The notes beneath the pieces are model-generated. The model did not search any database. It saw only the letters and a list, made by a program, of their open reading frames with translations, and was not told the origin of the DNA. Both the position numbers and the translations under genes were made by a program. From Candidatus Sabulitectum sp. (GTDB lineage: Bacteria; Fermentibacterota; Fermentibacteria; Fermentibacterales; JCC-6): 64,000 nt of DNA. Position 1 is the stretch's first letter. The number at the start of each line of letters is the position of its first letter. Of the stretch, positions 11,411-20,200 are shown in pieces. The DNA is taken from NCBI GenBank assembly GCA_021107435.1, contig JAIOSV010000028.1, positions 28,177-92,176 on the forward strand, read 5' to 3'.

Positions 11411-11863
11411 ATGCGTATAACCATGTTGTTATTGATACTTGTGTCAGCAATTATGATTGCTGGGACTCATGGTATTGAGGGAAATACATTTGTCAATAAT
11501 TCTTCGTCGTGGACAGGGAGTTTTCAAATAGTGTTTGTCAGTTCATCCTCTGGTGATACTCTGCATATTGGTACTTACTCTAATAGCCCCCCTATTTTAC
11601 CGGATTACGTTTACAACACATTTACCACATGTGATATGTACTGTACACTCTACTTCTCTAACGGGTGGGTGAGAGCCTATAAAAACTACTTTGGAGTTGT
11701 TCCATCAGCTGCATATACTACCCGTCACATTTACTTCAGAGCTCCCATAGCAATACAACCGGGCATGAGTGGTGGCGTGTCAACAGAAACACCTGTTTTC
11801 GGACCAGAACCACTCTCTCTGGGCGGAGCGACCTGGGCAGAAATCAAAGCTCTGAGCTTTTAA
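11411..11863 (+). CDS. Small secreted protein, duplicated family member 3
   Basis: A 150-residue protein with signal peptide MRITMLLLILVSAIMIAG and mature start GIEGNTFVNNSSSW. The second two-thirds is almost identical to member 2 in both protein and DNA, which points to recent duplication or gene conversion. It ends with the shared tail ATWAEIKALSF. GGAGGTG precedes the ATG. Its stop codon overlaps the stop of the convergent gene on the other strand by 4 nt. Unknown function. Loss of the -35 box suggests weak or altered expression. Confidence 0.8.
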   Translation: MRITMLLLILVSAIMIAGTHGIEGNTFVNNSSSWTGSFQIVFVSSSSGDTLHIGTYSNSPPILPDYVYNTFTTCDMYCTLYFSNGWVRAYKNYFGVVPSAAYTTRHIYFRAPIAIQPGMSGGVSTETPVFGPEPLSLGGATWAEIKALSF

Positions 11864-13482
11864 ATAGTTTCAGTCGGAGATATGGGCAGGCAGTTTGAGC
11901 TGTCTGCCCTCTCTATTTCCCGCTGAAGTATTTGAGAGTGAAGCAAAACACGATCCTGCAGGTTAAGTGCCTGCGAGATTCGGAGAGCTTCCATTCTCGC
12001 ATGTACTGAAATAGTTGTTCCGGGAGGCGTTGCCTCCGCAGATTCTTCGAAAAGAGTGAGTGCAAGAATGTAGTTGCGCATGTTGTACGCTTTTACAGCT
12101 CTGTTGTACAGGTACTGACCCTCTGGAATCTCAGGAACTGGCCAGAGCAGACCAGTTATCATCAGAATAATGGCAAGAAAAATAGCTGTAATGGATTTTT
12201 TTCTTTCAGGGGTTTTCAGGTTCTTGAAGAAAAACTGTAATCCTGAAACTGAAACAGCCAATGTAACCGGTACAGTTGGAAGCCAGTATCTCTCCGAATG
12301 CACGAAGCCCAGTGAAGCTGCAAGGGCGATAAGAACAGGCAGTACAAGAATTCTGTTTTCCTTGTTATAGATAAGAAAAGGAATTGTTCCAGCTGCAATG
12401 AAGGCGATAAGAAGATACCTTGGAAGGAGCAGGTGTTTCAAGGATTTATCGCTTTCGATGTCTCTTTCCAGATCAAAATAAGTGTCAAATGGTCTGTATC
12501 CGAAAAATGCTCCGAGTTTTGCTCCTACTAATTTGAGTTCTTTTTCCGGGTTACTCAATATCCAGCTTGTTGCTTTCTGCATCCAGAACGAATTTGCTTC
12601 CGAAGGTGTGTTTGCCCCGTTTTCAAATGCAACTCTTGCAGCTACCTGATGAATGTCCTCAGTCGGATTTTCAATAAGACCGTATTCAGCTACTGGTGGT
12701 CCGTAACCGGAAGCACCATCAGCGTGACCGAGGACAAGGTTCAGACCAGTTGAAGAAGCGAATGGAGTAAAGCCCCCCCCCTGCGATGAATGGTAAAAAC
12801 ATAGAACAAGAAGCGGAAGAATAAAACCTGTCAACAGAAATAAAGAAGAAGAATACTGTTTCCTTTTGATTGACCTTATCAGAGAGAAGAGTCCAAGAAG
12901 AATGAAGGGTGGACGAAGTCCCGTGATTAGACCGGATATAAAGCCCCTTGCGAAGGAATTTACCTTTGCGTCCTTCGGGATGATTTCCTGAAGAGCCCAT
13001 ACAGATATCAGAAGTGAAAGAAGAGTCACAGGCAGCAGTGTCATTTCATAGAAAGCTGCTGGAGCATAGAACAGCCAGATGATTGCGCCTGAGAAAGCAA
13101 GAATTCTGGATGCTTTGAGCTTTATCGAAATAATGTAAACAAAAAATGCGGAAGCAATGCCCATGATGGTTTGTAACAGAAACACAATGATGTTACTTAC
13201 CCCGAGGGCGTAAAGCGGCACCAGAAGAAGGATGTACAGGGGACTGGCGTATGAAAAGGCATCTCCGCTACAGGTTCCATCGATAAGGGCTCTTGCGCAC
13301 TGCTCAAATCTGGAGGCTGCCAGTGTGGGGAAATAAGTTAATGCGGTCTCTGAAGATGAAGAAATAAATGAGAGAAGATGAGGGACTCTTGTCAGTAAGC
13401 CCAAAACAAGAATGATTACAAGCCATATAAGATTGTTTTTGATGAAGGTCGCATCTGACTGTTTTCGTGTTTTAAAAGACAA
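11860..13482 (-). CDS. Polytopic GT-C-like glycosyltransferase or membrane protein with C-terminal helical repeats
   Basis: A 540-residue protein with about ten membrane spans and the general plan of GT-C (PMT/ArnT/GT39-like) enzymes, which move sugars from lipid carriers on the outer face of the inner membrane. After the first span (LIWLVIILVLGLLTRVPHL) comes a soluble loop, then many spans such as IIVFLLQTIMGIASAFFVYI and ILAFSGAIIWLFYAPAAFY. A periplasmic part (YGPPVAEYGLIENP and FGYRPFDTYFDLERD) follows. The last 90 residues look like TPR-type helices (YNRAVKAYNMRNYILALTLF). I see no decisive catalytic motif, so the enzyme class is tentative. The start is TTG with GGAGAAAG upstream. The 3' end was duplicated twice downstream. 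Confidence 0.7.
   Translation of the reverse strand: MSFKTRKQSDATFIKNNLIWLVIILVLGLLTRVPHLLSFISSSSETALTYFPTLAASRFEQCARALIDGTCSGDAFSYASPLYILLLVPLYALGVSNIIVFLLQTIMGIASAFFVYIISIKLKASRILAFSGAIIWLFYAPAAFYEMTLLPVTLLSLLISVWALQEIIPKDAKVNSFARGFISGLITGLRPPFILLGLFSLIRSIKRKQYSSSLFLLTGFILPLLVLCFYHSSQGGGFTPFASSTGLNLVLGHADGASGYGPPVAEYGLIENPTEDIHQVAARVAFENGANTPSEANSFWMQKATSWILSNPEKELKLVGAKLGAFFGYRPFDTYFDLERDIESDKSLKHLLLPRYLLIAFIAAGTIPFLIYNKENRILVLPVLIALAASLGFVHSERYWLPTVPVTLAVSVSGLQFFFKNLKTPERKKSITAIFLAIILMITGLLWPVPEIPEGQYLYNRAVKAYNMRNYILALTLFEESAEATPPGTTISVHARMEALRISQALNLQDRVLLHSQILQREIERADSSNCLPISPTETI
11884..11909 (+). terminator. Hairpin terminator after duplicated gene 3, inside the convergent CDS
   Basis: GGGCAGGCAG TTTGAG CTGTCTGCCC then TCTCTATTT, identical to the hairpin after gene 1. 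It lies in the last codons of the minus-strand gene, where it encodes ADSSNCLPI, so one sequence serves as terminator and coding DNA. Confidence 0.6.
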
Positions 13483-13503
13483 TCTTTCTCCAAATGAATG
13501 AAC

Positions 13504-13529
13504 AGCGCCGCACCATGTTATGCGGCGCT
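13504..13529 (-). terminator. Hairpin after serC
   Basis: AGCGCCGCA, 8-nt loop, TGCGGCGCT: a 9-bp perfect GC-rich stem 11 nt past the serC stop. The following minus-strand sequence (GTTCATTCATTT) is only moderately T-rich. Confidence 0.58.
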
Positions 13530-13540
13530 GATAGTCTGTA

Positions 13541-14629
13541 TCAGTTCTTTGACTTGAAATCGTTCATGAAGTCAACAAGGGTGGAAACCGATTCGTAGGG
13601 AACCGCGTTGTATGTGGAAGCGCGGCATCCGCCGACTGAACGGTGACCCTTGAGACCAAGGAGATCTTTCTCAGTGCCTTCAGCGATGAATTTCTTTTCA
13701 AGTTCTTCTGTTGGAAGACGGAAAGTTACATTCATGAAGCTTCTGCTGGCAACATCCTGTACATGAGGAGTGTAGTAGCCGTTGCTGTTATCCATGGTTC
13801 CGTAAAGAAGATCGGCTTTCTTTCTGTTGATCGCAGCGATGCCCTCAAGTCCGCCGTTCTCAAGTATCCATTCCATCACAAGTCCAACGACGAACACAGG
13901 AAGACTTGGAGGGGTGTTGAAGAGGCTGTCCTTGGCGATGTGGGTTCTGTAGTTCACCATTGTGGGGATGTCTTCTCTTGCCTGGTCAGCGAAGCTTCTT
14001 TTGATCACGATAGCAACGGCTCCGGATGGTCCGATGTTTTTCTGAGCGCCCGCGTAGATCATGCTGAATTTGCTGAAATCAATGGGGTGAGAGAGGAAAT
14101 CACTGGACATGTCGCAGATATGAGGTACATCGCCCGTTTCAGGGAAGTTCCACATCTCTGTACCGTAGATGGTGTTATTGCTGGTGGTGTGTACATAAGC
14201 GGCACCCGGCGTGAGGTTGAATTCTTTGGGGATGTAGGAGAAGAGTTTATCTTCACTTGAAGCGGCTGTGTTTACATTTCCGAAGTATTTTGCTTCCTTG
14301 ATGGCTTTCTTGGACCAGACGCCGGTGTTTACATAGTCGGCTGTCATGTCTTTTTCGAGAAAGTTAAAGGGAATATGGAAGAACTGGGAACTCGCGCCTC
14401 CGCCAACGAAAAGAACGGCGTATTCATCAGGGTTGAGCCCCATGATTTTCAGCATGTTGTTCTGGGTATTTTTGAACATTCTGTCGAAAGGCTTGGATCG
14501 GTGGGATATCTCCATGACCGACATACCCTGTCCGTCAAATTCGAGAACTCCCATTTCTGCTGCTTTTTTGACCACTTCGTAAGGAAGTGCTGCGGGTCCG
14601 GCAAAGAAGTTATGTACTCTGCGAGCCAT
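13541..14629 (-). CDS. serC: Phosphoserine aminotransferase SerC
   Basis: A 362-residue PLP enzyme that makes phosphoserine from 3-phosphohydroxypyruvate and glutamate (serine synthesis; also able to act in pyridoxine synthesis in some bacteria). The start at 14629 (MARRVHNFFAGPAALP) is preferred over the ORF-track start at 14692 because GGAGG lies just upstream and the FFAGPAALP motif sits at the N-terminus in the family. Further marks are GGGASSQF for phosphate binding, the PLP lysine in AGAQKNIGPSG, and the C-terminal KGHRSVGGCRASTYNAV. Length matches the family. It is followed by a strong hairpin and is probably a single-gene unit. Confidence 0.97.
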   Translation of the reverse strand: MARRVHNFFAGPAALPYEVVKKAAEMGVLEFDGQGMSVMEISHRSKPFDRMFKNTQNNMLKIMGLNPDEYAVLFVGGGASSQFFHIPFNFLEKDMTADYVNTGVWSKKAIKEAKYFGNVNTAASSEDKLFSYIPKEFNLTPGAAYVHTTSNNTIYGTEMWNFPETGDVPHICDMSSDFLSHPIDFSKFSMIYAGAQKNIGPSGAVAIVIKRSFADQAREDIPTMVNYRTHIAKDSLFNTPPSLPVFVVGLVMEWILENGGLEGIAAINRKKADLLYGTMDNSNGYYTPHVQDVASRSFMNVTFRLPTEELEKKFIAEGTEKDLLGLKGHRSVGGCRASTYNAVPYESVSTLVDFMNDFKSKN

Positions 14630-14724
14630 TACTGCCTCCATTTGAATAAAGACCTTATGTTGGAAGAACCTGCCCGTGGGGCAGACGAACACTGGAACAA
14701 TACTGAATCAGGCAGTGTTACTGC

Positions 14725-14745
14725 AATAGCAGAAATCCTGCTATT
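14725..14745 (-). terminator. Hairpin across the lptG stop codon
   Basis: AATAGCAG AAATC CTGCTATT, an 8-bp perfect stem overlapping the end of lptG. There is no clear T-run, so termination is uncertain. Confidence 0.35.
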
Positions 14746-15826
14746 GTTGACCGGCTCTTCTGAACAGCCATATCCCAAGAATAATGAAAACAACTTCAGG
14801 TAGAGCTGCCGCAAGAATGGGCTCCAGAGCACCTTTGTGCCCCAGTGTCTGTCCGAATCTCGCAAGCGAGAAAAAGATAAATCCCAGCAGTACCGCAAGG
14901 CCTATGCTGGTTGATTTGCCGCTTCTGGGATTGTTTGTGGCGAGAGGAGCGCCTACGAGAACCATTATCAGCGTGGAAAACGGGAAGAAAAGAGTAAGCC
15001 AGAATTCCACAAGATCTCCGGTTGGATTTCCGCCGGCACTTCTGACCCTTCCAATGTGATTCCAGAGCTGGAAGATGTTCATTTCCGCTGCACTTTTCCT
15101 TCTGCTTCCGAAGTCTTCCGGTGTGTCTGTGATTTCAGGGAGAGGCAGTGTATCGTGAAGAGAGAAGGACATTTCACCAGTCGGTGAGAATCTTCTTTCC
15201 TCTGCGGATGTTCCAGTCCACACTGAATCAATGTAAGTCAGTCTCTGGGCATCTACTCTTCTTGTAACTCTGAGGCTGTCATCAAACCACTCCACAACTC
15301 CTCTTGAGATGTTCGCGTGCTGGCCGTCAAAAAGTCCTATTTCCACTATTGCCCCATCCAGTGTTCTGTGTGCGAAATCGTTTCGCATGAGATAGTTAAT
15401 AGGGTCTCTGCCATCTATTTCCACCCTTTTTACCTGTGTCTGCAGGTAATTGGCGTCCGCCATTACGAAGTCTCCAACAACAAGAGTGAACACGCTGATC
15501 AAGAACCCGACAAAGAGAAGGGGCAGGAAGATTCTGGGTATGGAAACGCCTGAAGCGCGCATTGCGGTTAGCTCATTGTTTTTGGCCATTCCAGTCACAA
15601 GGAGCAGAGAGCATATTAAAACTGCTATTGGCGTTACGAGAACTATGATGTACGGAAGCCCGTAGAAATAGTATCGCAGGAATGTTATTACTGTGACATC
15701 CTTGTCCACCCATCTGCTGAAGTGATCGAAGGCGTTTACAGTCACAAAGATCACGGTGAAAGAAAGAACAGCCATGAAGATCATCCTGATAAAATGTCCG
15801 GCCAGATATCTGTCCAGTATTTTCAC
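14741..15826 (-). CDS. lptG: LptG, LPS export ABC transporter permease
   Basis: A 361-residue YjgP/YjgQ-family permease. With LptF and the ATPase LptB (not in this window) it extracts lipopolysaccharide from the inner membrane. The typical start, ILDRYLAGHFIRMIFMAVLS, gives the first span. Next come LPYIIVLVTPIAVLICSLLL and the coupling-helix motif NNELTAMRASGVS. A periplasmic beta-jellyroll of about 160 residues follows, then the last two or three spans (TLIMVLVGAPLATNN and SIGLAVLLGFIFFSLARFG). The start codon overlaps the lptF stop by 4 nt. Assignment as LptG rather than LptF rests on position and the MRASGVS motif. Confidence 0.93.
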   Translation of the reverse strand: MKILDRYLAGHFIRMIFMAVLSFTVIFVTVNAFDHFSRWVDKDVTVITFLRYYFYGLPYIIVLVTPIAVLICSLLLVTGMAKNNELTAMRASGVSIPRIFLPLLFVGFLISVFTLVVGDFVMADANYLQTQVKRVEIDGRDPINYLMRNDFAHRTLDGAIVEIGLFDGQHANISRGVVEWFDDSLRVTRRVDAQRLTYIDSVWTGTSAEERRFSPTGEMSFSLHDTLPLPEITDTPEDFGSRRKSAAEMNIFQLWNHIGRVRSAGGNPTGDLVEFWLTLFFPFSTLIMVLVGAPLATNNPRSGKSTSIGLAVLLGFIFFSLARFGQTLGHKGALEPILAAALPEVVFIILGIWLFRRAGQQ

Positions 15827-17163
15827 CGGCGGTGTCCTCTTCTTCTGAATTTTTGAATGAGTTCTTTGAAATCCGGTAATGGAATTGGATGCCCCTCTCG
15901 CATGCTTCTGTAAGTAAGATATACTCCCAGTATGCCCAGAAGAATATTAGGTGACCACATCGCGATCCAGGCTGCTACCCGGCCTCTGTCCGCGAGCTGC
16001 TCGCCGGCGATGAGGAAGAAATAGTAAACAAGGATGAAAACCAGACTCATGGATACTGCCAGTCCGGTATTGGAATTCTTTGAAGAAAGCCCCAGCGGGA
16101 CCCCGAGAAGAACGAAAACTATGCAAGCGAAGGGAATTGAGTATTTCTTATGGATTTCCACGTTGTATTTGCCGATATTCTTCTGAAGATTATTTATCTG
16201 TTCATTAAGCAGAATCAGATCGGTGGATGTTCCCGTCAGCCAGGTCATGGTGTTTCTGATTCTTCTTGTACTGTCCCCTGCCGCAACTGGATTATCTTCG
16301 TTGTAAACAGAAACCATGAAAGTGCCCGCGATTGTTGAGATGCTGTCAATCAGAAGGGCCCGTCTTTCGTCAAGGCTGTCAACGAAGGCTCCCATCTGTT
16401 CTGCGGACATCTCCCTGTCACCTCTGCTGCTTCTGTCATGTCTTACAAGTTCTTCGGACCTGGCAATATCAATGATATAGGTGCTGAACGAAGCATATCT
16501 GTAACCGCTTTCCCGGTCTTTCTCATGCATCTGACCGTCTTCCAGAGTCAACCTGAGGTGGTTTGCTCCAACAGGTTCCATGGTACCCTCCATGGCGGTA
16601 ATAGTTCTGGCGGGGGCTCCGGGAGTATTTGTGTGAATGATCACGCCTATCAGTTTGCCGGTAAGGTCATCCTTTTCCTGAACAAAAATTCTGTAGTTCT
16701 CAATCTCGTCAACAAACATTCCCGGTTCAATTCTGGCCGTGGGTCTCATTGTTCCAATGTCCAGAAGGAGATTGCGGGCGATATGGTTCGCCTCGGGGAG
16801 AATACTGTTGTTAAACACAACAAGGACTCCCGCTATGAGCAGCGCTACTATTCCGAGGGGAAACATTATGTTATAGATACTGGCGCCACAGGCTTTCATC
16901 GCGGTGATCTCAAGGTCTCCGGACAGTCTGCCAACGGCGATGAGAATACCGGCAAGAACGCCCATGGGAATAACAACCGCTACCATTGATGGAAGAAGGA
17001 GCAGAAATATCTCCGCGACAATTCGCATTGGGACGCCTTTGCTGACTATCATGTCCAGCAGATCCAGAAGCTTGTCCAGCAGCATTATGAATGTAAAGAG
17101 ACCGAGGGAGAGCAGGAACGGCGGGAAGAACTCTTTCAGAACATATACTTGCAACTTTTTCAT
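15823..17163 (-). CDS. lptF: LptF, LPS export ABC transporter permease
   Basis: A 446-residue YjgP/YjgQ-family permease and partner of LptG. It starts MKKLQVYVLKEFFPPFLLSL and has the spans LLLPSMVAVVIPMGVLAGILI and the coupling motif DLEITAMKACGAS. The periplasmic domain is about 80 residues longer than usual because of a charged insert around EMSAEQMGAFVDSLDERRAL. The end has IPFACIVFVLLGVPLGLSSK and two more spans. It is the first gene of the lptF-lptG pair and is divergent from the sprA-like gene with about 120 nt between. Ribosome-binding signal is weak (GGGAA). Confidence 0.93.
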   Translation of the reverse strand: MKKLQVYVLKEFFPPFLLSLGLFTFIMLLDKLLDLLDMIVSKGVPMRIVAEIFLLLLPSMVAVVIPMGVLAGILIAVGRLSGDLEITAMKACGASIYNIMFPLGIVALLIAGVLVVFNNSILPEANHIARNLLLDIGTMRPTARIEPGMFVDEIENYRIFVQEKDDLTGKLIGVIIHTNTPGAPARTITAMEGTMEPVGANHLRLTLEDGQMHEKDRESGYRYASFSTYIIDIARSEELVRHDRSSRGDREMSAEQMGAFVDSLDERRALLIDSISTIAGTFMVSVYNEDNPVAAGDSTRRIRNTMTWLTGTSTDLILLNEQINNLQKNIGKYNVEIHKKYSIPFACIVFVLLGVPLGLSSKNSNTGLAVSMSLVFILVYYFFLIAGEQLADRGRVAAWIAMWSPNILLGILGVYLTYRSMREGHPIPLPDFKELIQKFRRRGHRR

Positions 17164-17285
17164 TGAATTCCCATGATAGACGCTTGCGTAACAGGTGGCG
17201 AACGATGAATTATAGCAGCGTCGAGCTTCACTGTCATGCTTTCGGGAACATGATACATGCAGATGGATAGTACTTACGAGGTGAA

Positions 17286-20200
17286 ATGAAAAGACTTTTA
17301 ATATTTGTTCTTATGCTTTTAATTGCATCACAGGCTGGCGCTGTGGGCGGGTTGCGCAATTTTACGCTGATTGATGACCACCCAGGCTACTGGTATCAGG
17401 ACTCTCTGCCGTGGCTTGTAACCCTTCCTTCCACGCAGGTTGAGGTATGGTCCAGCCTGATGGGTGACGGCATAAGCTACAGGCTTATGTACAGGGGATA
17501 TCCTGTCGCCACATCAAGAACATGGACACTCTCCGGTGTCCGGTCGAGGCTGATTGGGTGGAGCACATGGAAGGAATGGACTGAGGCAAACGCCCGCGGC
17601 GGTATCCGCAGCGGCAGTACCCGCGGTCAGCTTGTTCCCACCATTTACCTGCCGTTAAATATGTCGGGGGTGATAGGGGACGCAATTGGAACAGGCGGGC
17701 AGCTCGATATTTCCGGGCATCAGACCATTTCTGTTTCAGGAGTCAGCCATATCTATCCCAACAGAGTGAATGTTGAAGGGTCAAGCACATCCCTCTTCCC
17801 GGACCTGAAAATGGAACAGGATCTTCGTATTCGCCTTGACGGAACCATTGGAGAAAAAATCCATGTCGCGGTGGATCATGACAGCCAGAGACAGATCGGT
17901 TCAGACTACAGTGTCAGCATCAGTTACGATGGCGATGATGATGAGATAATTCAGTCTATTGAACTGGGCGATGTCAATCTGTCAATTACAGGCCCTGAAT
18001 TCATCAGCTACTCTATTCCTCATCAGGGATTGTTTGGCGCAAAGCTGATCGCACAGGCGGGGCCCTTTGATATTACAGCCATTGCAAGCAAGGAAGGAAG
18101 TTCAACGGAAAGCTCTGATTTTGTCGGACAGGCCTCCCTTGTTAATGATTCCATTCTGGACATAAGCCCTGCGAACAACTACTTCTTCCGTGCGTTTCCG
18201 GATACTGTGACTGCACCGTACATGCAGCCGGATAGCAACCACACACGGATATTCATTGATGATGGTATCGGCTCAAATAATGTAGAAACCGGTGCGGTTG
18301 AGGGTTCCTGTTTTATTCCCCAGGTGTCCGGAGGTGATTTGGTTGAATACGGATGGTGGGATGAGCTGACACCGGGTATTGATGGTGATTTCGTACTGGT
18401 GGACTCCAGCAGAACAATCAGATTCCTCAGACCTGTGAACGATACCTACCGCATTGCCGTTGCACTTGTCACCATGGCAGGTGATACTGTTGGAACTGCG
18501 CCTAAAGATGGGCCTTACAACCTTAAACTGATAAAAGAGACCAATCCGTTTCCCGATGACCCCTCGTGGCAATACGAAATGAGGAATTATTACTTCCTGG
18601 GCGCCAACAACATAGTCAGGGAAAGTTTCAACTGTGATATTTTTCTGCAACGCGCTGGTGAAGATCCCGTTTCAATCCAGGACGGAGTGCCGTTCATACA
18701 GATACTGGGGCTGGATACAAACGGCGATGGTCTTATGTACGATGAAGATGTTACAATGGACTGGGAAAACGGTTTTATCATGTTTCCCCAGAGCCGGCCC
18801 TTCGCTAGCGATGAACTTGACTACCCCAACAATGTGGTTTACACAGAGAAGAACCCGGCCATGAACAAGTCTCTTTACTACATGAGGGTTAGCTACAGAG
18901 CTGCTTCCACCACTTATTCGCTTGGACATATGGGAATTGTCGAGGGCAGTGAGAAAGTTACACTGACAGTAGCCGGGCAGGCAAGAACACTTGTACGGAA
19001 TACAGACTATTCGATCATATATGAAGTGGGTCTGCTTACCCTTATGGGCGAAGCGGCTGACCTGGCTCAGGATCCTGCCAATACCCTTCGAGTAACTTTC
19101 GAGTACGTTCCTTTTTTCAGTTCAGTCTCTAAAACCCTTCTTGGTGCCAGAATGGTTTACAACATAGGTGCACACTCCTGGCTTGGCGGAACCATGATGT
19201 ACGAAAGTGCAAATTCTCCTGAGGATCGTCCCAGGACAGGTGAGGGATCCTTTGGAACAACAGTGTTTGATGTTGATCTTCATCTTGAGACCAGACCGGA
19301 ATTTCTTACAGATGCGGTGAATCATATTCCACTGGTAAACACAGAAGCCGAGAGCCGGGTGGTTCTCTCCGGGGAAGTCGCTGTAAGCCTGCCTTCCGGA
19401 GAGAGCAAGGCCTGGCTGGATGATATGGAGGGGTCGGAATCAACATTTCCCCTTGGGCAATCCAGAACAGCATGGTTCTACTCTTCCATGCCCATGCGGG
19501 GATCTCATCTGCTTTTTCCGGTGGGAGAGTCCAGATGGTACAACGCAACAGACAGATGGTCGCTGCATGACATCATTCCAGGTGAGACCGGAACCGATGC
19601 TCAGAAAAAAATCAGCGGTGTACTTCAGTTTGTCTTTTCACCTGACGAGAGTAATCCCACAAATTCATGGGGGGGATTTCAGAGATGTATAGAGCGTTAT
19701 GGTACTGATTTTTCCGCGAAGACACACCTGTCACTTTATGTGAGAGCTACCGGTTGCGCGGCTGACGCAAATCTTTACATCGACCTTGGTGAAAGGATTG
19801 ATGAGGACACATACTGGCTTGAAAGGGTGGGTGATGATCTCATCAGGCAAGCCAACGGTGTGCTTGATACGGAGGATGTCAACTCGGATGGAATTAGATC
19901 AACCACAGAGGATACAGGTCTCGACACACTTCCTTCCGTTGATGAGCCGGGATACAGCTCAGGCAATACTGATCCCAATCAGGACAATTACAGGTATAAT
20001 GCCAATGATCCTCTCAGTACCAGGTTTGATGCTATTAACAACTGTGAGAACAACGGAAGACTGGATACAGAGGATCTGAACAGGAACGGTGTGCTGGATA
20101 TAGCAAATACCTTTTTCAGAGTGAGAATTCCCTTTAATGATCCTGAGTACATTATTTCCACCAGTTCAAGTGGATGGATACTGGTGCAGATTCCTCTGGA

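Larger units (their letters stand above)
11325..12040 (+). repeat. Segmental duplication copy C (contains the intact convergent gene end)
   Basis: Copy C keeps only about 85 bp of the upstream unit, the third secreted-protein gene, the hairpin, and the true 3' end of the membrane-protein gene. It is probably the ancestral junction from which A and B were copied, because only here is the minus-strand gene complete. Confidence 0.65.

Noticed and set aside
13643-14260. Plus-strand ORF of 205 codons
   Set aside because: Fully antisense to serC, a clear gene; composition is typical of a shadow frame.
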